Assembly (NCBI GenBank): GCA_945872795.1
Contig: CAMCAZ010000009.1
Coordinates: forward strand, 1 to 64,000
Origin: Chryseobacterium gleum
GTDB lineage: Bacteria > Bacteroidota > Bacteroidia > Flavobacteriales_F > PHOS-HE28
Direction of reading: 5' to 3'
Length of the DNA: 64,000 nt
How positions within the stretch are numbered: position 1 is the first letter of the stretch; every line of letters starts with the position of its first letter. The notes under the pieces were generated by a model that was not told the DNA's origin, ran no database searches, and saw nothing but the letters and a program-made list of their open reading frames with translations. The translations under genes were made by a program, and so were the position numbers. Positions 16,354 through 25,220 of the stretch are shown here, piece by piece.

Positions 16354-19300
16354 TCAGAAGAAGGCCCTGACCTGTGCACCACCCACGTGGATGATGGGCA
16401 CATCGTCCGATCGTCGACCGTTGTAGGTGATGTCCACCTGGAGGTTGTTGCTCAGGTTGCGCTGCACGCTGAGGCTCCAGGTCATGTTGGTCCCGGGCTT
16501 CAACCCTCCAAGCAGCTCGTTGCCCAAGGGCGAGTTGGCCTCTCCTTCGAAGGTGATGTCGACATAGTTCACTGTTCCCAGTATGCTGCCTTTTCCGGCG
16601 GTATTGTAGCGCAGTTCCACCCCCAGGTCCTGCAGCGTGGCCTGCTCGTTGCCGAACTCGGGCCGGTTCTGTTTTTCCGTGTACTTGAAGGTCAGGATGG
16701 CTCTTAGCGAGGTGTTCGGCTGCCAGGTGAGCTTGGGTTTCAGGCCCTCCTGGTCGATGGCATAGGTGCGTCCCGCCAACAGGTCTGAGCTGTTGCTGAT
16801 GCGTCCACGTTCGCCCTCCATTTCGAGGGTCCACTGGCGGGTGGTGTTCCAGCGGACGTGCACCGTGTTCAGGTTGCGCGATCGCGATTCGTAGCCATTG
16901 AGCAGCAACGATCGGCTCTGGTCACGTTGCCAGGCGTGGTCGATGCTCCAGTTTCGGCTGGTCCGGTCGTAATAGAAGTTGTTCCGTGCGGATGAACTGT
17001 AGGCCGTGAGTGCAGTGTCCAGAATGTCGGCGATGAAGGGGTTCAGCGCCGTGCCCACCTCCGATGTGCCGGTGCGGCGGTCCACGCGGAAGGACGCCAG
17101 GTCGGAGAACTTCCCGATGAAGCGCCGCAGTCCCTCCGCATCGGCCCAGATCACGCCCGGCCTCAGGTCCAGCGCACTGCTGAACTGGTTGCTGAACGAG
17201 CGCACATAACTGTTGCTGGGAACGAAGACGCGCAGGTAGTTGGCCTCATAGCTGAAGTTGGCCAGTTCGAACTCGTTCAGGTCCTTGATGCCGTTTCCGT
17301 TGTAATCGTTCCAGATGTAAAGCCCCTGGCCGCTGGGCACTTCCACATAGATGTATTCCCGCCGTTGTTCCAGCCCCGACCCGAACTCATAGAAGAGGTC
17401 GAAGACCGCCACACCTTTCCACAGGGTGGCATCGTAGTCCAACTGCACCAGGTAGGTGTTCTCGGGCTCTTGTGCGGTCAGTAGCGAGTCCAGGACCTCC
17501 AGACGCCGGTAGGTGAAGCGCGTGGCCACGCGGTTCCGGGGGTCTTTGCCCAGGCCCAGGTCAAGAGCGTACGCGGTGGCCTCGGTACTGGGCGCCAGTG
17601 CTCCGTTGCTCAGCGCCTGCTCATAGCGCTGTCCACCGCTCAGACGCCATCGGTTCCGGGCACTGTCGGGGCTCTGCGCGAAGGCCTCCCAATCGTGAAA
17701 ACGATAGCTCCCTGGGAGGAGCACCGCGCTGGTATCCGGCTTGAAGCGGTTGTACTCATACTCGTCCAGGAACCCCAAGGTGACCTTCTTGAACCGCTGC
17801 CTGATCTGCGCCTTGTGACGGATGAAATCACTGGCACGATCGCCCGAGGTGAGCAGTCGACTGGCCTGTCCGGTGAGGTCGGTGTGCTTCCAATGGAGAT
17901 CGCTTTGGGCCTGCTGCATCCAACCCTCAAAGCCTTCGCCGATGTACAGGGTGCCAAGGCCGATCCGCGCACTGCCGAGCTTTTTCCCGCGGATGCCCGC
18001 ATAGGTGCTGGCCAGCAGTTGGTCACCAGGCAACGTCGCACCCAGGATGTTCCAGTTCCGCTCGAACTCCACGGGCCGGTAACGCTCCACGAACTGGAAA
18101 TCCCGGCTGATGGCCTCCACGTCACCGTTGATGGTCCACTGCAGGGTGGTATCGCGACCTCCAGTGGGAATGGCATGCTCGAAGCCGGCCATGAAGCCAA
18201 GGCCCTGGTCGTCGGCCTCATCCAAGGCGCTGAAGGTGTTCCTGTCGTTGTTGCTGAAGGCCACCTCAACCCTGGCCTTGGTGCGGTCGCTGAAGCGGTG
18301 GTCCGCACCGAGCGTGATCAACTGCTGCGAACGGGGGGCGATCAGCACCCGGAGCGGCACATGGTCGCCGCGTCGCACGATGATGCCGTTGATCGTATCC
18401 GGCGCCACCCACCGGAAGACCCTTCCGTTCGGGGTGAATTCCTGCTGCACATAATCACCGTTCCCCGTTCCCACAGCGGTGAACGTGATACGCAGGTAGG
18501 CACTGTCCGGCGAGGTGGAATAGACGTACACCGGGGAATAGCCCAGCGAATCCCGTTGTCCGTAAAGCACCTGGTCCGTGAGGAATCCCGTGCTGTCGAC
18601 GCCGTTCACGGTGGCGGCGAGCGGATCGTCCCCGGCCAGACGCAACACTTCGCGCTCCTCCTCGCTCAACTGTTGCTGCAGGGGCTGGTTGCGATGGTCC
18701 TGCTCGCTGAACAGGTTGAAGCGGATGGTGCTCTTCCCGATCTCCGTATCGCTGTTGACGCGGACCATGGACCGGGCGTAGTTCTTGTCCGAATACTGGA
18801 ACTCCACGGTGATCCGACGATCCTTGGTGATCAGGCGTTTGGCCGTGAAGGTCAGCTCCGCGGTGTTGTAGTCGATGACATAGTCGTTCTCCTGTCCGCG
18901 GATAAGCAGTTGGCCATCGACGAACACGCGCTCGGTGCCGGAAAGGACGATGACGAAGAGCTCGCCCTCGTTGCCGCGTAGCCGGTAGGGGCCCTGGACG
19001 CCCTCGACGCCCTGGATCACGTTGCGGGCGAATTTGCCCTTGCTGATGGCGATGCTGGTGCCGGCCTTGCCCGTGGCCTTCCCCATCCTCGTCCGGCTGT
19101 CGAAGCTCAGGCCCTTGCTTTTCTTGAGGTAGGTGAGGAAGTGACTGGTCGGACGTTGGAGAACGAAGTCCCCCGCGATCAGTTCCCAGGCATTTCCCGG
19201 GGCGCCTTCCTGCTCCTCGAAGAGCTTGATGAAGACCTGGTCGAAGTCCTGAAGCTCGGCCGTATTCCCCCCGGCCTGGATCGGAATGTTGTTGTCCGTG

Positions 19301-19845
19301 ACGGAGGCCACCACCCCGATCCTGTCGCTCAGTCGACCGCTCAGTTCAAGGTTCAGCGTGGAGTTCACGGACAGGTCCTGGTTGTTCCCGAAAAGCACGC
19401 CGCGCGAGATGCTGCCGGATCGCTGCAGGCCGCGCATCCCGATCAGGTCGTCCGTGGCCTTGGGAGGTTCGTACTTGAAGGGGTCAATGCGGTCGGTGCT
19501 CTGGGTGAGCAGTCGGTTCGGGTCCTTATGGTTCCGCACACCGCCCAACAACAAAGGCATCACCCGGTACCGGATCAGCACCGAATCCGGGGCGCCGGGC
19601 CATACCACCATGGAATGGTAGGAATCGGTCCAATAGGTGTCGGGGTCCACCACCGAATCGCCGTGCATCAGCTGAACGCTGCCAGGGACGAGGCTCAGCG
19701 TATCGATCCGCAGGGTGTCCCCTTGCGGTCGCACCCATCGCTCGCGCAGGTTGGATGGCTGTTGAGCCCATAACAGGGGGGCCATCAGCACCCCACATGC
19801 CATGGTCCATATCCTGATCCAGTTCAAGACGGATCGGGGAACCAT
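16354..19845 (-). CDS. Large predicted outer-membrane beta-barrel protein
   Basis: A 1163-residue protein from the ATG at 19845, which gives a clean signal peptide (MVPRSVLNW, cleavage near LLWAQQ); the frame upstream of this has no signal character. After an Ig-like N-terminal part come a plug-like segment (GSISRGVLFGNNQDLSVNS, TDNNIPIQAGGNTAELQDFD) and then a very long run of alternating amphipathic strands. A calcium-binding-like loop WNDYNGNGIKDLNEFE lies near residue 865. The protein ends in an aromatic residue (VRAFF), as beta-barrel substrates of the BAM machinery do. No TonB box, peptidase or transporter motif is recognisable. An outer-membrane barrel is the best inference; the function is unknown. 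Confidence 0.7.
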   Translation of the reverse strand: MVPRSVLNWIRIWTMACGVLMAPLLWAQQPSNLRERWVRPQGDTLRIDTLSLVPGSVQLMHGDSVVDPDTYWTDSYHSMVVWPGAPDSVLIRYRVMPLLLGGVRNHKDPNRLLTQSTDRIDPFKYEPPKATDDLIGMRGLQRSGSISRGVLFGNNQDLSVNSTLNLELSGRLSDRIGVVASVTDNNIPIQAGGNTAELQDFDQVFIKLFEEQEGAPGNAWELIAGDFVLQRPTSHFLTYLKKSKGLSFDSRTRMGKATGKAGTSIAISKGKFARNVIQGVEGVQGPYRLRGNEGELFVIVLSGTERVFVDGQLLIRGQENDYVIDYNTAELTFTAKRLITKDRRITVEFQYSDKNYARSMVRVNSDTEIGKSTIRFNLFSEQDHRNQPLQQQLSEEEREVLRLAGDDPLAATVNGVDSTGFLTDQVLYGQRDSLGYSPVYVYSTSPDSAYLRITFTAVGTGNGDYVQQEFTPNGRVFRWVAPDTINGIIVRRGDHVPLRVLIAPRSQQLITLGADHRFSDRTKARVEVAFSNNDRNTFSALDEADDQGLGFMAGFEHAIPTGGRDTTLQWTINGDVEAISRDFQFVERYRPVEFERNWNILGATLPGDQLLASTYAGIRGKKLGSARIGLGTLYIGEGFEGWMQQAQSDLHWKHTDLTGQASRLLTSGDRASDFIRHKAQIRQRFKKVTLGFLDEYEYNRFKPDTSAVLLPGSYRFHDWEAFAQSPDSARNRWRLSGGQRYEQALSNGALAPSTEATAYALDLGLGKDPRNRVATRFTYRRLEVLDSLLTAQEPENTYLVQLDYDATLWKGVAVFDLFYEFGSGLEQRREYIYVEVPSGQGLYIWNDYNGNGIKDLNEFELANFSYEANYLRVFVPSNSYVRSFSNQFSSALDLRPGVIWADAEGLRRFIGKFSDLASFRVDRRTGTSEVGTALNPFIADILDTALTAYSSSARNNFYYDRTSRNWSIDHAWQRDQSRSLLLNGYESRSRNLNTVHVRWNTTRQWTLEMEGERGRISNSSDLLAGRTYAIDQEGLKPKLTWQPNTSLRAILTFKYTEKQNRPEFGNEQATLQDLGVELRYNTAGKGSILGTVNYVDITFEGEANSPLGNELLGGLKPGTNMTWSLSVQRNLSNNLQVDITYNGRRSDDVPIIHVGGAQVRAFF

Positions 19846-20008
19846 CACACGTGGAGGAACAAAGCACACATGGGACATACGGAGAGGGAGCGCGAAAATT
19901 ATCCGAAGGGCACCCACCGGTCGAGCTTCTTCACCAAAGGGTTGTTGATGGTCCACAAGATACCGGTGGGAGCCACATCCGGGCTCCGGATACATTTACC
20001 CCTCAGCC

Positions 20009-21745
20009 ATGGGCATGCACACAAAGGGGGTACTGGGAATAGTGTTGATGGGCCTCCTTCCCGCGGCCTGCACGGAGGGCCCTGTCGAGGTCCGGTCGCG
20101 CGAAGGCGTTGGTGGAAAGACCTACGGCGGGGTGTTCAACATCAACGAGGCCGCCGAGGTGAGAGGGTTGTTCCCGCTGAGCCTGACCCAGTTGCCGGCA
20201 CACCGCATCGGTGCCCAGATCTTCGAAGGGCTCGTGCGCCTCGACCCCACGGACCTCTCCATCAAGCCAGCGTTGGCCACCGAATGGGAGGTGGATGTCA
20301 CTGGTACCCGATACACCTTCACGCTGCGGAAGGGGGTGCGTTTCCACGATGATCCGTGTTTCGTCAATGGCGAAGGTCGGGAGGTGAAGCCGGAGGACAT
20401 CGTTGACTGCTTCACGGCCTTGAGCACGCCCGGCGAGATGAACCTGTTGGATTGGCTCTTTCAGGATCTCGTGGTGGGTGTCAGCACAAGGGTCAATGCC
20501 GTGGCCCGCGGAGAGCCGGCCCCACCGGTGAAAGGCCTGGAAGTGACCGATGACGGGCGGGTCCGCATCACATTGAATTCCCCGACCCCGGGTTTCCTTC
20601 AAGTGCTTGCCCACCAAGGTTGTTGGATCTATCCGGCGGAGATGGTGGCGCACTATGGCAAGGAGGTCCCATGGCACCCCGTGGGCACAGGCGCCTTCCG
20701 GGTGAAGTCCTTCAAGCATGGAACATCGTTGATCCTGGAGCGGAACGAGCGATACTGGGGCAGTGATGAACTGGGTAACACGCTCCCTTTTCTCGACGCG
20801 GTGAGGTACACCTTCGAGAAGGACAAGAACGTGGAGCTGGATGGGTTCGAGAAGGGGCGCCTGTCCATGGTCAGCGAGTTGCCGGTTGAACGCACGCAGG
20901 TACTGGATACTTACGCCGACGGTCGTTACGTGGTGCAGTCCACGCCGGGCTTGTCCGTACAGTTCTATGGATTCAACCGACGGATGGCACCTTTCCAGGA
21001 GCTCAGGGTACGCCAGGCGTTCTCCATGGCCATCGACCGGCGGACCTTGGTTGACAGCGTGCTCAATGGTCTTGCGGTGGCCGCGGAGCATGGGGTGGTG
21101 CCTCCGGGATTCGCCGATTATCCCTACGATTCCGTCCCCAGGACCGCCTATGACCCCGAAGCAGCGCGGTCCCTATTGGCGGCTGCCGGATACCCCGATG
21201 GCAGGGGCCTTCCATCGGTCTTCCTGCAGGTGAACAGTGATGGTTTTGGTTACGTGCGGGTGGCGGGTGTGGTGCAGACCATGTTGGAGAAAGTGCTGGG
21301 TGTCAGTGCCGTCATCACCGTGCTTCCTGCCGACCAGCATTTCGAACGGGTAGATCGCTCACAGTCCCAGTTCTGGCGGGAGGGATGGGTGGCGGATCAT
21401 CCGGACCCTGAGAACTTCCTCGCCATGTTCTATGGACGCAATGCGCCGGCGGACAGTACGGCACCTTCCTACCTCAACAGCACCCGTTACGCCGACGAAC
21501 GCTTCGATGCCTACTTCGCCAAGGCCCAGATCACTGCGGACCGCACCGAACGAATGGGCCTGCTGGCCAAGGCCGAGCGCCAGCTCATGGAGGATATGGT
21601 GGTGATCCCGTTGTACCACGAGCGGACGGTGCGTGTGTTGCAGCCCTGGGTGCGGGATCTGCCGATCAACGGCATGGATTTCATCGAACTGCGTGGTGCC
21701 TGGTTCGACCGGTCCGTCATGGGCTCGCAGAAGAACCTGCCGTAA
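20009..21745 (+). CDS. Peptide-type ABC transporter substrate-binding lipoprotein
   Basis: A family 5 extracellular solute-binding protein (578 aa) similar to DppA/OppA. The signal ends in a lipobox (LPAAC, Cys21) followed by TEGP. Typical family segments are GLVRLDPTDLSIKPALATEW near residue 75, FTLRKGVRFHDD near 108, VGTGAFRVKSF near 227 and RQAFSMAIDR near 337. No permease or ATPase genes are adjacent, so it either serves a transporter encoded elsewhere or, like several family members, has another role. Its last 29 bases overlap the convergent gene. A TACATTTA box, 7 of 8 to the -7 consensus, lies about 15 bases before the start. It is divergent from the barrel gene across 163 bases. Confidence 0.9.
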   Translation: MGMHTKGVLGIVLMGLLPAACTEGPVEVRSREGVGGKTYGGVFNINEAAEVRGLFPLSLTQLPAHRIGAQIFEGLVRLDPTDLSIKPALATEWEVDVTGTRYTFTLRKGVRFHDDPCFVNGEGREVKPEDIVDCFTALSTPGEMNLLDWLFQDLVVGVSTRVNAVARGEPAPPVKGLEVTDDGRVRITLNSPTPGFLQVLAHQGCWIYPAEMVAHYGKEVPWHPVGTGAFRVKSFKHGTSLILERNERYWGSDELGNTLPFLDAVRYTFEKDKNVELDGFEKGRLSMVSELPVERTQVLDTYADGRYVVQSTPGLSVQFYGFNRRMAPFQELRVRQAFSMAIDRRTLVDSVLNGLAVAAEHGVVPPGFADYPYDSVPRTAYDPEAARSLLAAAGYPDGRGLPSVFLQVNSDGFGYVRVAGVVQTMLEKVLGVSAVITVLPADQHFERVDRSQSQFWREGWVADHPDPENFLAMFYGRNAPADSTAPSYLNSTRYADERFDAYFAKAQITADRTERMGLLAKAERQLMEDMVVIPLYHERTVRVLQPWVRDLPINGMDFIELRGAWFDRSVMGSQKNLP

Positions 21746-22448
21746 AGACCTCATAAACCCGTTCCTTGGCCAAGGGAATGAACGTTTCCATGCAGGGCAG
21801 GGGGACCGGACATTCCAGCGCGAAGGTCGCGGCCAGTGGGAGATGATGGTGGCCACGGAGCAGTTCGCTGCGGATGTGCTCGTAGGAACAGCTCAGCCCC
21901 AGTGGAAAGGTGCTGACATAGTTCGTTCGCACGGCCTGCTGACCATCCCAGCTGGTGGTGGCCTGTACCCAGGGGATCGTATAGGCATATACGCGTACCT
22001 CCTCCAATGTCCGCATCATCAGCCAGCCTGTACGCAGGTCCAGCGGCTGTACCCCGATCGGGACAAATTGGATCTGTTGGGCGAGCTCCTGGTGCAATTG
22101 CACGCCCCGCGTCAGGGATCGCTCCAATTTCGGGATGGCCAGGTCAAGTATGTCATCGATCACCTTTAGCGGCACCTCGTCTTTCAACCGTTCATGTTTT
22201 GGAGCGCCTGTCTCCGGATCGAATCCGATCAGTGCACCTTGAAGGGCCCATTGCATATCGTCCTTGCTGCGGCGCAAGGCCACCAGTTCGGCATGTCGTT
22301 CACGCAGGTCCTGCAGGTAGGGGTACAACTTGCACTGGCCAAAGTGTTCCTGCACGCGTTTCAGATACCCCAGGAGGAGGTATCGTTTGAGTTCGAGGTC
22401 GAATGCGGGCATGGTGGCCCAATCCTTGGAAAGTCCTGTTGGTCCCAT
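21717..22448 (-). CDS. Conserved hypothetical protein, Bacteroidota-type
   Basis: A soluble protein of 243 residues from the ATG at 22448, or 231 from the ATG at 22412 (MPAFDLELKRYL). It has no signal peptide and no membrane segment. The N-terminal third is helical (KRYLLLGYLKRVQEHF, then YPYLQDLRERHAELVALR). A more beta-rich part follows with GWLMMRTLEEVRVY and ECPVPLPCMETFIPLAKER. I do not recognise a catalytic motif. A TATTTTTG box (22485-22492, minus strand) just upstream rules out the longer frame start at 22487. The 3' end overlaps the substrate-binding protein gene by 29 bases. It reads away from the OmpA-like gene. Confidence 0.75.
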   Translation of the reverse strand: MGPTGLSKDWATMPAFDLELKRYLLLGYLKRVQEHFGQCKLYPYLQDLRERHAELVALRRSKDDMQWALQGALIGFDPETGAPKHERLKDEVPLKVIDDILDLAIPKLERSLTRGVQLHQELAQQIQFVPIGVQPLDLRTGWLMMRTLEEVRVYAYTIPWVQATTSWDGQQAVRTNYVSTFPLGLSCSYEHIRSELLRGHHHLPLAATFALECPVPLPCMETFIPLAKERVYEVFTAGSSASP

Positions 22449-22484
22449 GGCCGTCCGTCTCTTCAATAGGCTGAACGCACTGTT

Positions 22485-22492
22485 CAAAAATA
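22485..22492 (-). promoter_or_regulatory. -7 element TATTTTTG for the hypothetical gene
   Basis: Exact TAnnTTTG match on the minus strand, 36 bases before the ATG at 22448. It overlaps the longest possible frame start and so argues for a downstream start. Confidence 0.5.
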
Positions 22493-22563
22493 ATGTTGCG
22501 TTGCGCCCTCTGGTCCGGTGACCACCGCCACCTTTGATCGTCCCACTTCAACCACGTTCCTCA

Positions 22564-23538
22564 ATGGCCTCAGCATCTCGCACACTGCCCACATTCCTGC
22601 TCCTGTCCATCACACTGATGGCCTGCGTCCCGGCCCGTAAGTTCCAGGAGTCCGAGAATAAGGTCCGCGCCATGCAGGCCGAAGTGGATGCCTCCAATGC
22701 CAGGGCGCGCGATGCCCAGTCGGCCATGGACGAGATGAAGGCCCGTGATGAGGCGAACACGAAGCGGGTGGGCGAGCTCATGCGAGACACGACCGTGCTC
22801 GGCGGGTCGCTGCGCCAGATGACCGTCCAGTACGACAAGATCAACCTGCTGAACAATGAGCTGCTGGACAAATACAGCAAGCTGATGGCGGGCGATCGCA
22901 GTGAGAACAGGAAGTTGCTCACCGACCTGGAGGCAGTGCGCCTTGACCTGATGAACAAGGAGGATTCCTTGAGCGCGCTGGCTTTGGAGATCAGTGCGAA
23001 GCAGGCTGCCTTGGCCGACCGCGAGGCACTCCTGGCCGAACTGCAGGCCGAGCTGGCCGCCAAGGATGCGGCCATGAAGGCGCTCAAGGAACGGGTCAGT
23101 CAGGCCCTCACCGGCTTCGAGGGCAAGGGCCTTACGGTCGAGCAGCGCAACGGTCGGATCTACGTGAGCATGGACAACAAGCTCCTTTTCCCCAGCGGCA
23201 GCTATGCGGTGGATGGCAAGGGCCGTGAGCTCATCGGCAAATTGGCCAAGGCGGTCGAGAACGAGAAGGACCTGAACGTCCTGGTGGAAGGCCATACCGA
23301 TACGGACAAGGTGATGTCCTCTGGTGCCGTGAAGGATAACTGGGACCTCAGTGTCATGAGGGCCACCAGTGTGGTGCGCATCATGCAGGAGACCAGCTCG
23401 ATGGACCCGCTTCGGATGACCGCGGCCGGACGCAGCGAGTACATGCCGGTGGATGCAGCGGACAAGTCCAAGAACCGGCGTATCGAGATCATCCTCGCAC
23501 CCGACCTCAAGGAGCTGTACAACATGGTGAAGGACTGA
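22564..23538 (+). CDS. OmpA-family lipoprotein with coiled coil
   Basis: A lipoprotein of 324 residues (lipobox LMAC, Cys21). A long helical coiled coil spans about residues 25-190 (ESENKVRAMQAEVDASNARA and on). A C-terminal OmpA-type peptidoglycan-binding domain follows (LLFPSGSYAVDGKG, then VEGHTDTDKV near 248 and SKNRRIEIIL near 306). The Asp and Arg of the domain that clamp diaminopimelate (in NWDLSVMRA and KNRRIE) are present. The product should tether the outer membrane to the cell wall, with the coiled coil as spacer. The start at 22564 is chosen because it gives a proper lipoprotein signal. Confidence 0.92.
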   Translation: MASASRTLPTFLLLSITLMACVPARKFQESENKVRAMQAEVDASNARARDAQSAMDEMKARDEANTKRVGELMRDTTVLGGSLRQMTVQYDKINLLNNELLDKYSKLMAGDRSENRKLLTDLEAVRLDLMNKEDSLSALALEISAKQAALADREALLAELQAELAAKDAAMKALKERVSQALTGFEGKGLTVEQRNGRIYVSMDNKLLFPSGSYAVDGKGRELIGKLAKAVENEKDLNVLVEGHTDTDKVMSSGAVKDNWDLSVMRATSVVRIMQETSSMDPLRMTAAGRSEYMPVDAADKSKNRRIEIILAPDLKELYNMVKD

Positions 23539-23568
23539 CCCCGGCGGTCGGTGGACCCTGACCAATGA

Positions 23569-23799
23569 TCAGGACAGGGAAGGCTGCGGTGCCGCGGTGG
23601 TGAGCCAGGCCCGGGCATCCGCGACCTCCAGGAACACCGCTGTGGGATGCGGTTGCGGATGGTAGCGGAAGAAGAGGTTGGCCATGCGCTCATTGAACGG
23701 GCTCTGAGCCGCGAAGGCCAAGCGGCGTGAATGCCCGCAGGTGTGGTACAGCGCTTCGCCCTTGTTCCGCTTTGCGCCATGGTGTGAATGCAGCAGCAC
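23569..23799 (-). CDS. Small hypothetical protein (GTG start)
   Basis: A possible 76-residue protein starting at a GTG at 23799 (LLHSHHGAKRNKGEALYH) and ending at 23569. It has no ATG in range. Reasons to treat it as real: the composition is protein-like, with evenly mixed charged and hydrophobic residues (SPFNERMANLFFRYHPQPH, PTAVFLEVADARAWL). It also fills exactly the gap between the OmpA-like gene and the divergent flavoprotein gene. Against it: no recognised family, a rare start codon, and a short upstream gap of 18 bases to the flavoprotein ATG. The frame stays open upstream, but that part is a shadow of the flavoprotein gene. Confidence 0.5.
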   Translation of the reverse strand: MLLHSHHGAKRNKGEALYHTCGHSRRLAFAAQSPFNERMANLFFRYHPQPHPTAVFLEVADARAWLTTAAPQPSLS

Positions 23800-23817
23800 T
23801 GGGATAGCTTCGCCGCC

Positions 23818-25002
23818 ATGACACAGGTGGCGATCATTGGCGGTGGACCGGCAGGCCTCATAGCTGCGGGGGCTCTTGCGGCAATGCATGAGGTGCACCT
23901 CTACGAGCAGGGCCGTCTTTTGGGCCGAAAGTTCCTGGTGGCCGGTGATGGTGGGCTGAACATCACCAACCAGGCGGTGGGAGAGGAACTGTTCGATCAC
24001 TTCACACCGAAGGCGTTCATGCAGCCCATGCTGGAAGCCTTCGGGTCTGCGGACCTTCGGAAATGGTTGGCGGAGCTCGGTGTTCCCACCTACGTGGGCA
24101 GCAGTGGCCGGGTGTTCCCCGAGCGGACCATCAAGCCGGCCGAGGTCCTCGCGGCCATGCGCGAACGCCTGGAGAAGCGTGGTGTCCAGATCCACCTGCA
24201 GCACACCTTCGTGGGCTTTGACGAGCAGGTCCGCCCGTTGGTGGAGCGAGAGGGGGAACGGATCCCCGTCGAGGCGCAGGCAGTCCTGTTCGCGCTGGGT
24301 GGGGCCTCATGGCCGAAGACCGGTTCCACGGGTGGCTGGCGTGCCCACTTCGAAGCCATCGGTGTCAGCACTGTACCCTTCGTCGCCAGCAACTGTGGTG
24401 TGGAGTGCCAGCTGCCGGGTTCCCTGCAGCCGCATGCGGGAAAACCCTTGAAGAACGTGGTGTTGCAGACCGCAGGGCGCACCGTTCGTGGCGAGGTCAC
24501 CATCACCGATCACGGTCTGGAAGGCAATGCCATCTATCCGCTGGTGCCAGCGCTGCGGGAGGCCCTGGCGAAGGGGCGCGCGGAGCTTTTCATCGATCTG
24601 AAACCCGATCTGTCGGAAGAGCAGATCGACCGCAAGATCAGCGATGCGGCGTGGAAGGAGCGCCCTGCCGCGTTGCGCTTGGACCGCCCGGCCCTTGCGC
24701 TCTTCAAGGCCTTCACACCGCTGGACCGCTATCTGGACGGACGCACCTGGGCGCATGATATCAAACACGTCCGCATTCCGATCACGGCCCTTCGGCCGTT
24801 GGACGAGGCCATCAGCACGGTGGGCGGCATCGCGCTATCCGAGGTGGCTCCGGACCTGTCATTGGTGGGGCATCCGCATCTTTTTGTTGCTGGAGAAATG
24901 CTGGATACGGATGCTCCTACGGGAGGCTTCCTATTGCAGGGTGCTTTTGCCATGGGGCTGTGGGCTGCCCGTGGCATGGAGGCACGGGTGAGCCAAGCGT
25001 GA
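23818..25002 (+). CDS. HI0933/BaiN-type flavoprotein (TIGR03862-like)
   Basis: A FAD-binding oxidoreductase of 394 residues starting at the ATG at 23818 (MTQVAIIGGGPAGL, the dinucleotide-binding loop at residues 5-12). The family signatures GRKFLVAGDGGLNITN near residue 40 and SSGRVFPERTIKP near 96 are present, and the C-terminal FAD segment VAGEMLDTDAPTGGF appears near 356. Characterised relatives reduce C=C bonds; the substrate here is unknown. The gene stands alone with an intergenic region of about 220 bases downstream in which I see nothing recognisable apart from the region just before the next gene. Confidence 0.9.
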   Translation: MTQVAIIGGGPAGLIAAGALAAMHEVHLYEQGRLLGRKFLVAGDGGLNITNQAVGEELFDHFTPKAFMQPMLEAFGSADLRKWLAELGVPTYVGSSGRVFPERTIKPAEVLAAMRERLEKRGVQIHLQHTFVGFDEQVRPLVEREGERIPVEAQAVLFALGGASWPKTGSTGGWRAHFEAIGVSTVPFVASNCGVECQLPGSLQPHAGKPLKNVVLQTAGRTVRGEVTITDHGLEGNAIYPLVPALREALAKGRAELFIDLKPDLSEEQIDRKISDAAWKERPAALRLDRPALALFKAFTPLDRYLDGRTWAHDIKHVRIPITALRPLDEAISTVGGIALSEVAPDLSLVGHPHLFVAGEMLDTDAPTGGFLLQGAFAMGLWAARGMEARVSQA

Positions 25003-25220
25003 TCCCATTGAGCGGGGAACCGGGGCGGTTGGTCGGAATTCCCCCCGATCGGACAGAACCATGCATTTGCCGGACAAGGCCGGGGCACTTCCCGATGAAT
25101 CGGCCAGATGGCCCGCTGAAAGGTGCTCAATAGCTAGTCCCGCAAGGGTTTTGGAGCATTTTGCGGGGCTCGCAATGCGGAACTTTGGTTCTCACCAGGT
25201 ACTCGGACAGACTTCCACGC

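Noticed and set aside
20009-21745. A complete peptide ABC transporter operon
   Set aside because: Only the substrate-binding protein is present; neither neighbour encodes a permease or ATPase.
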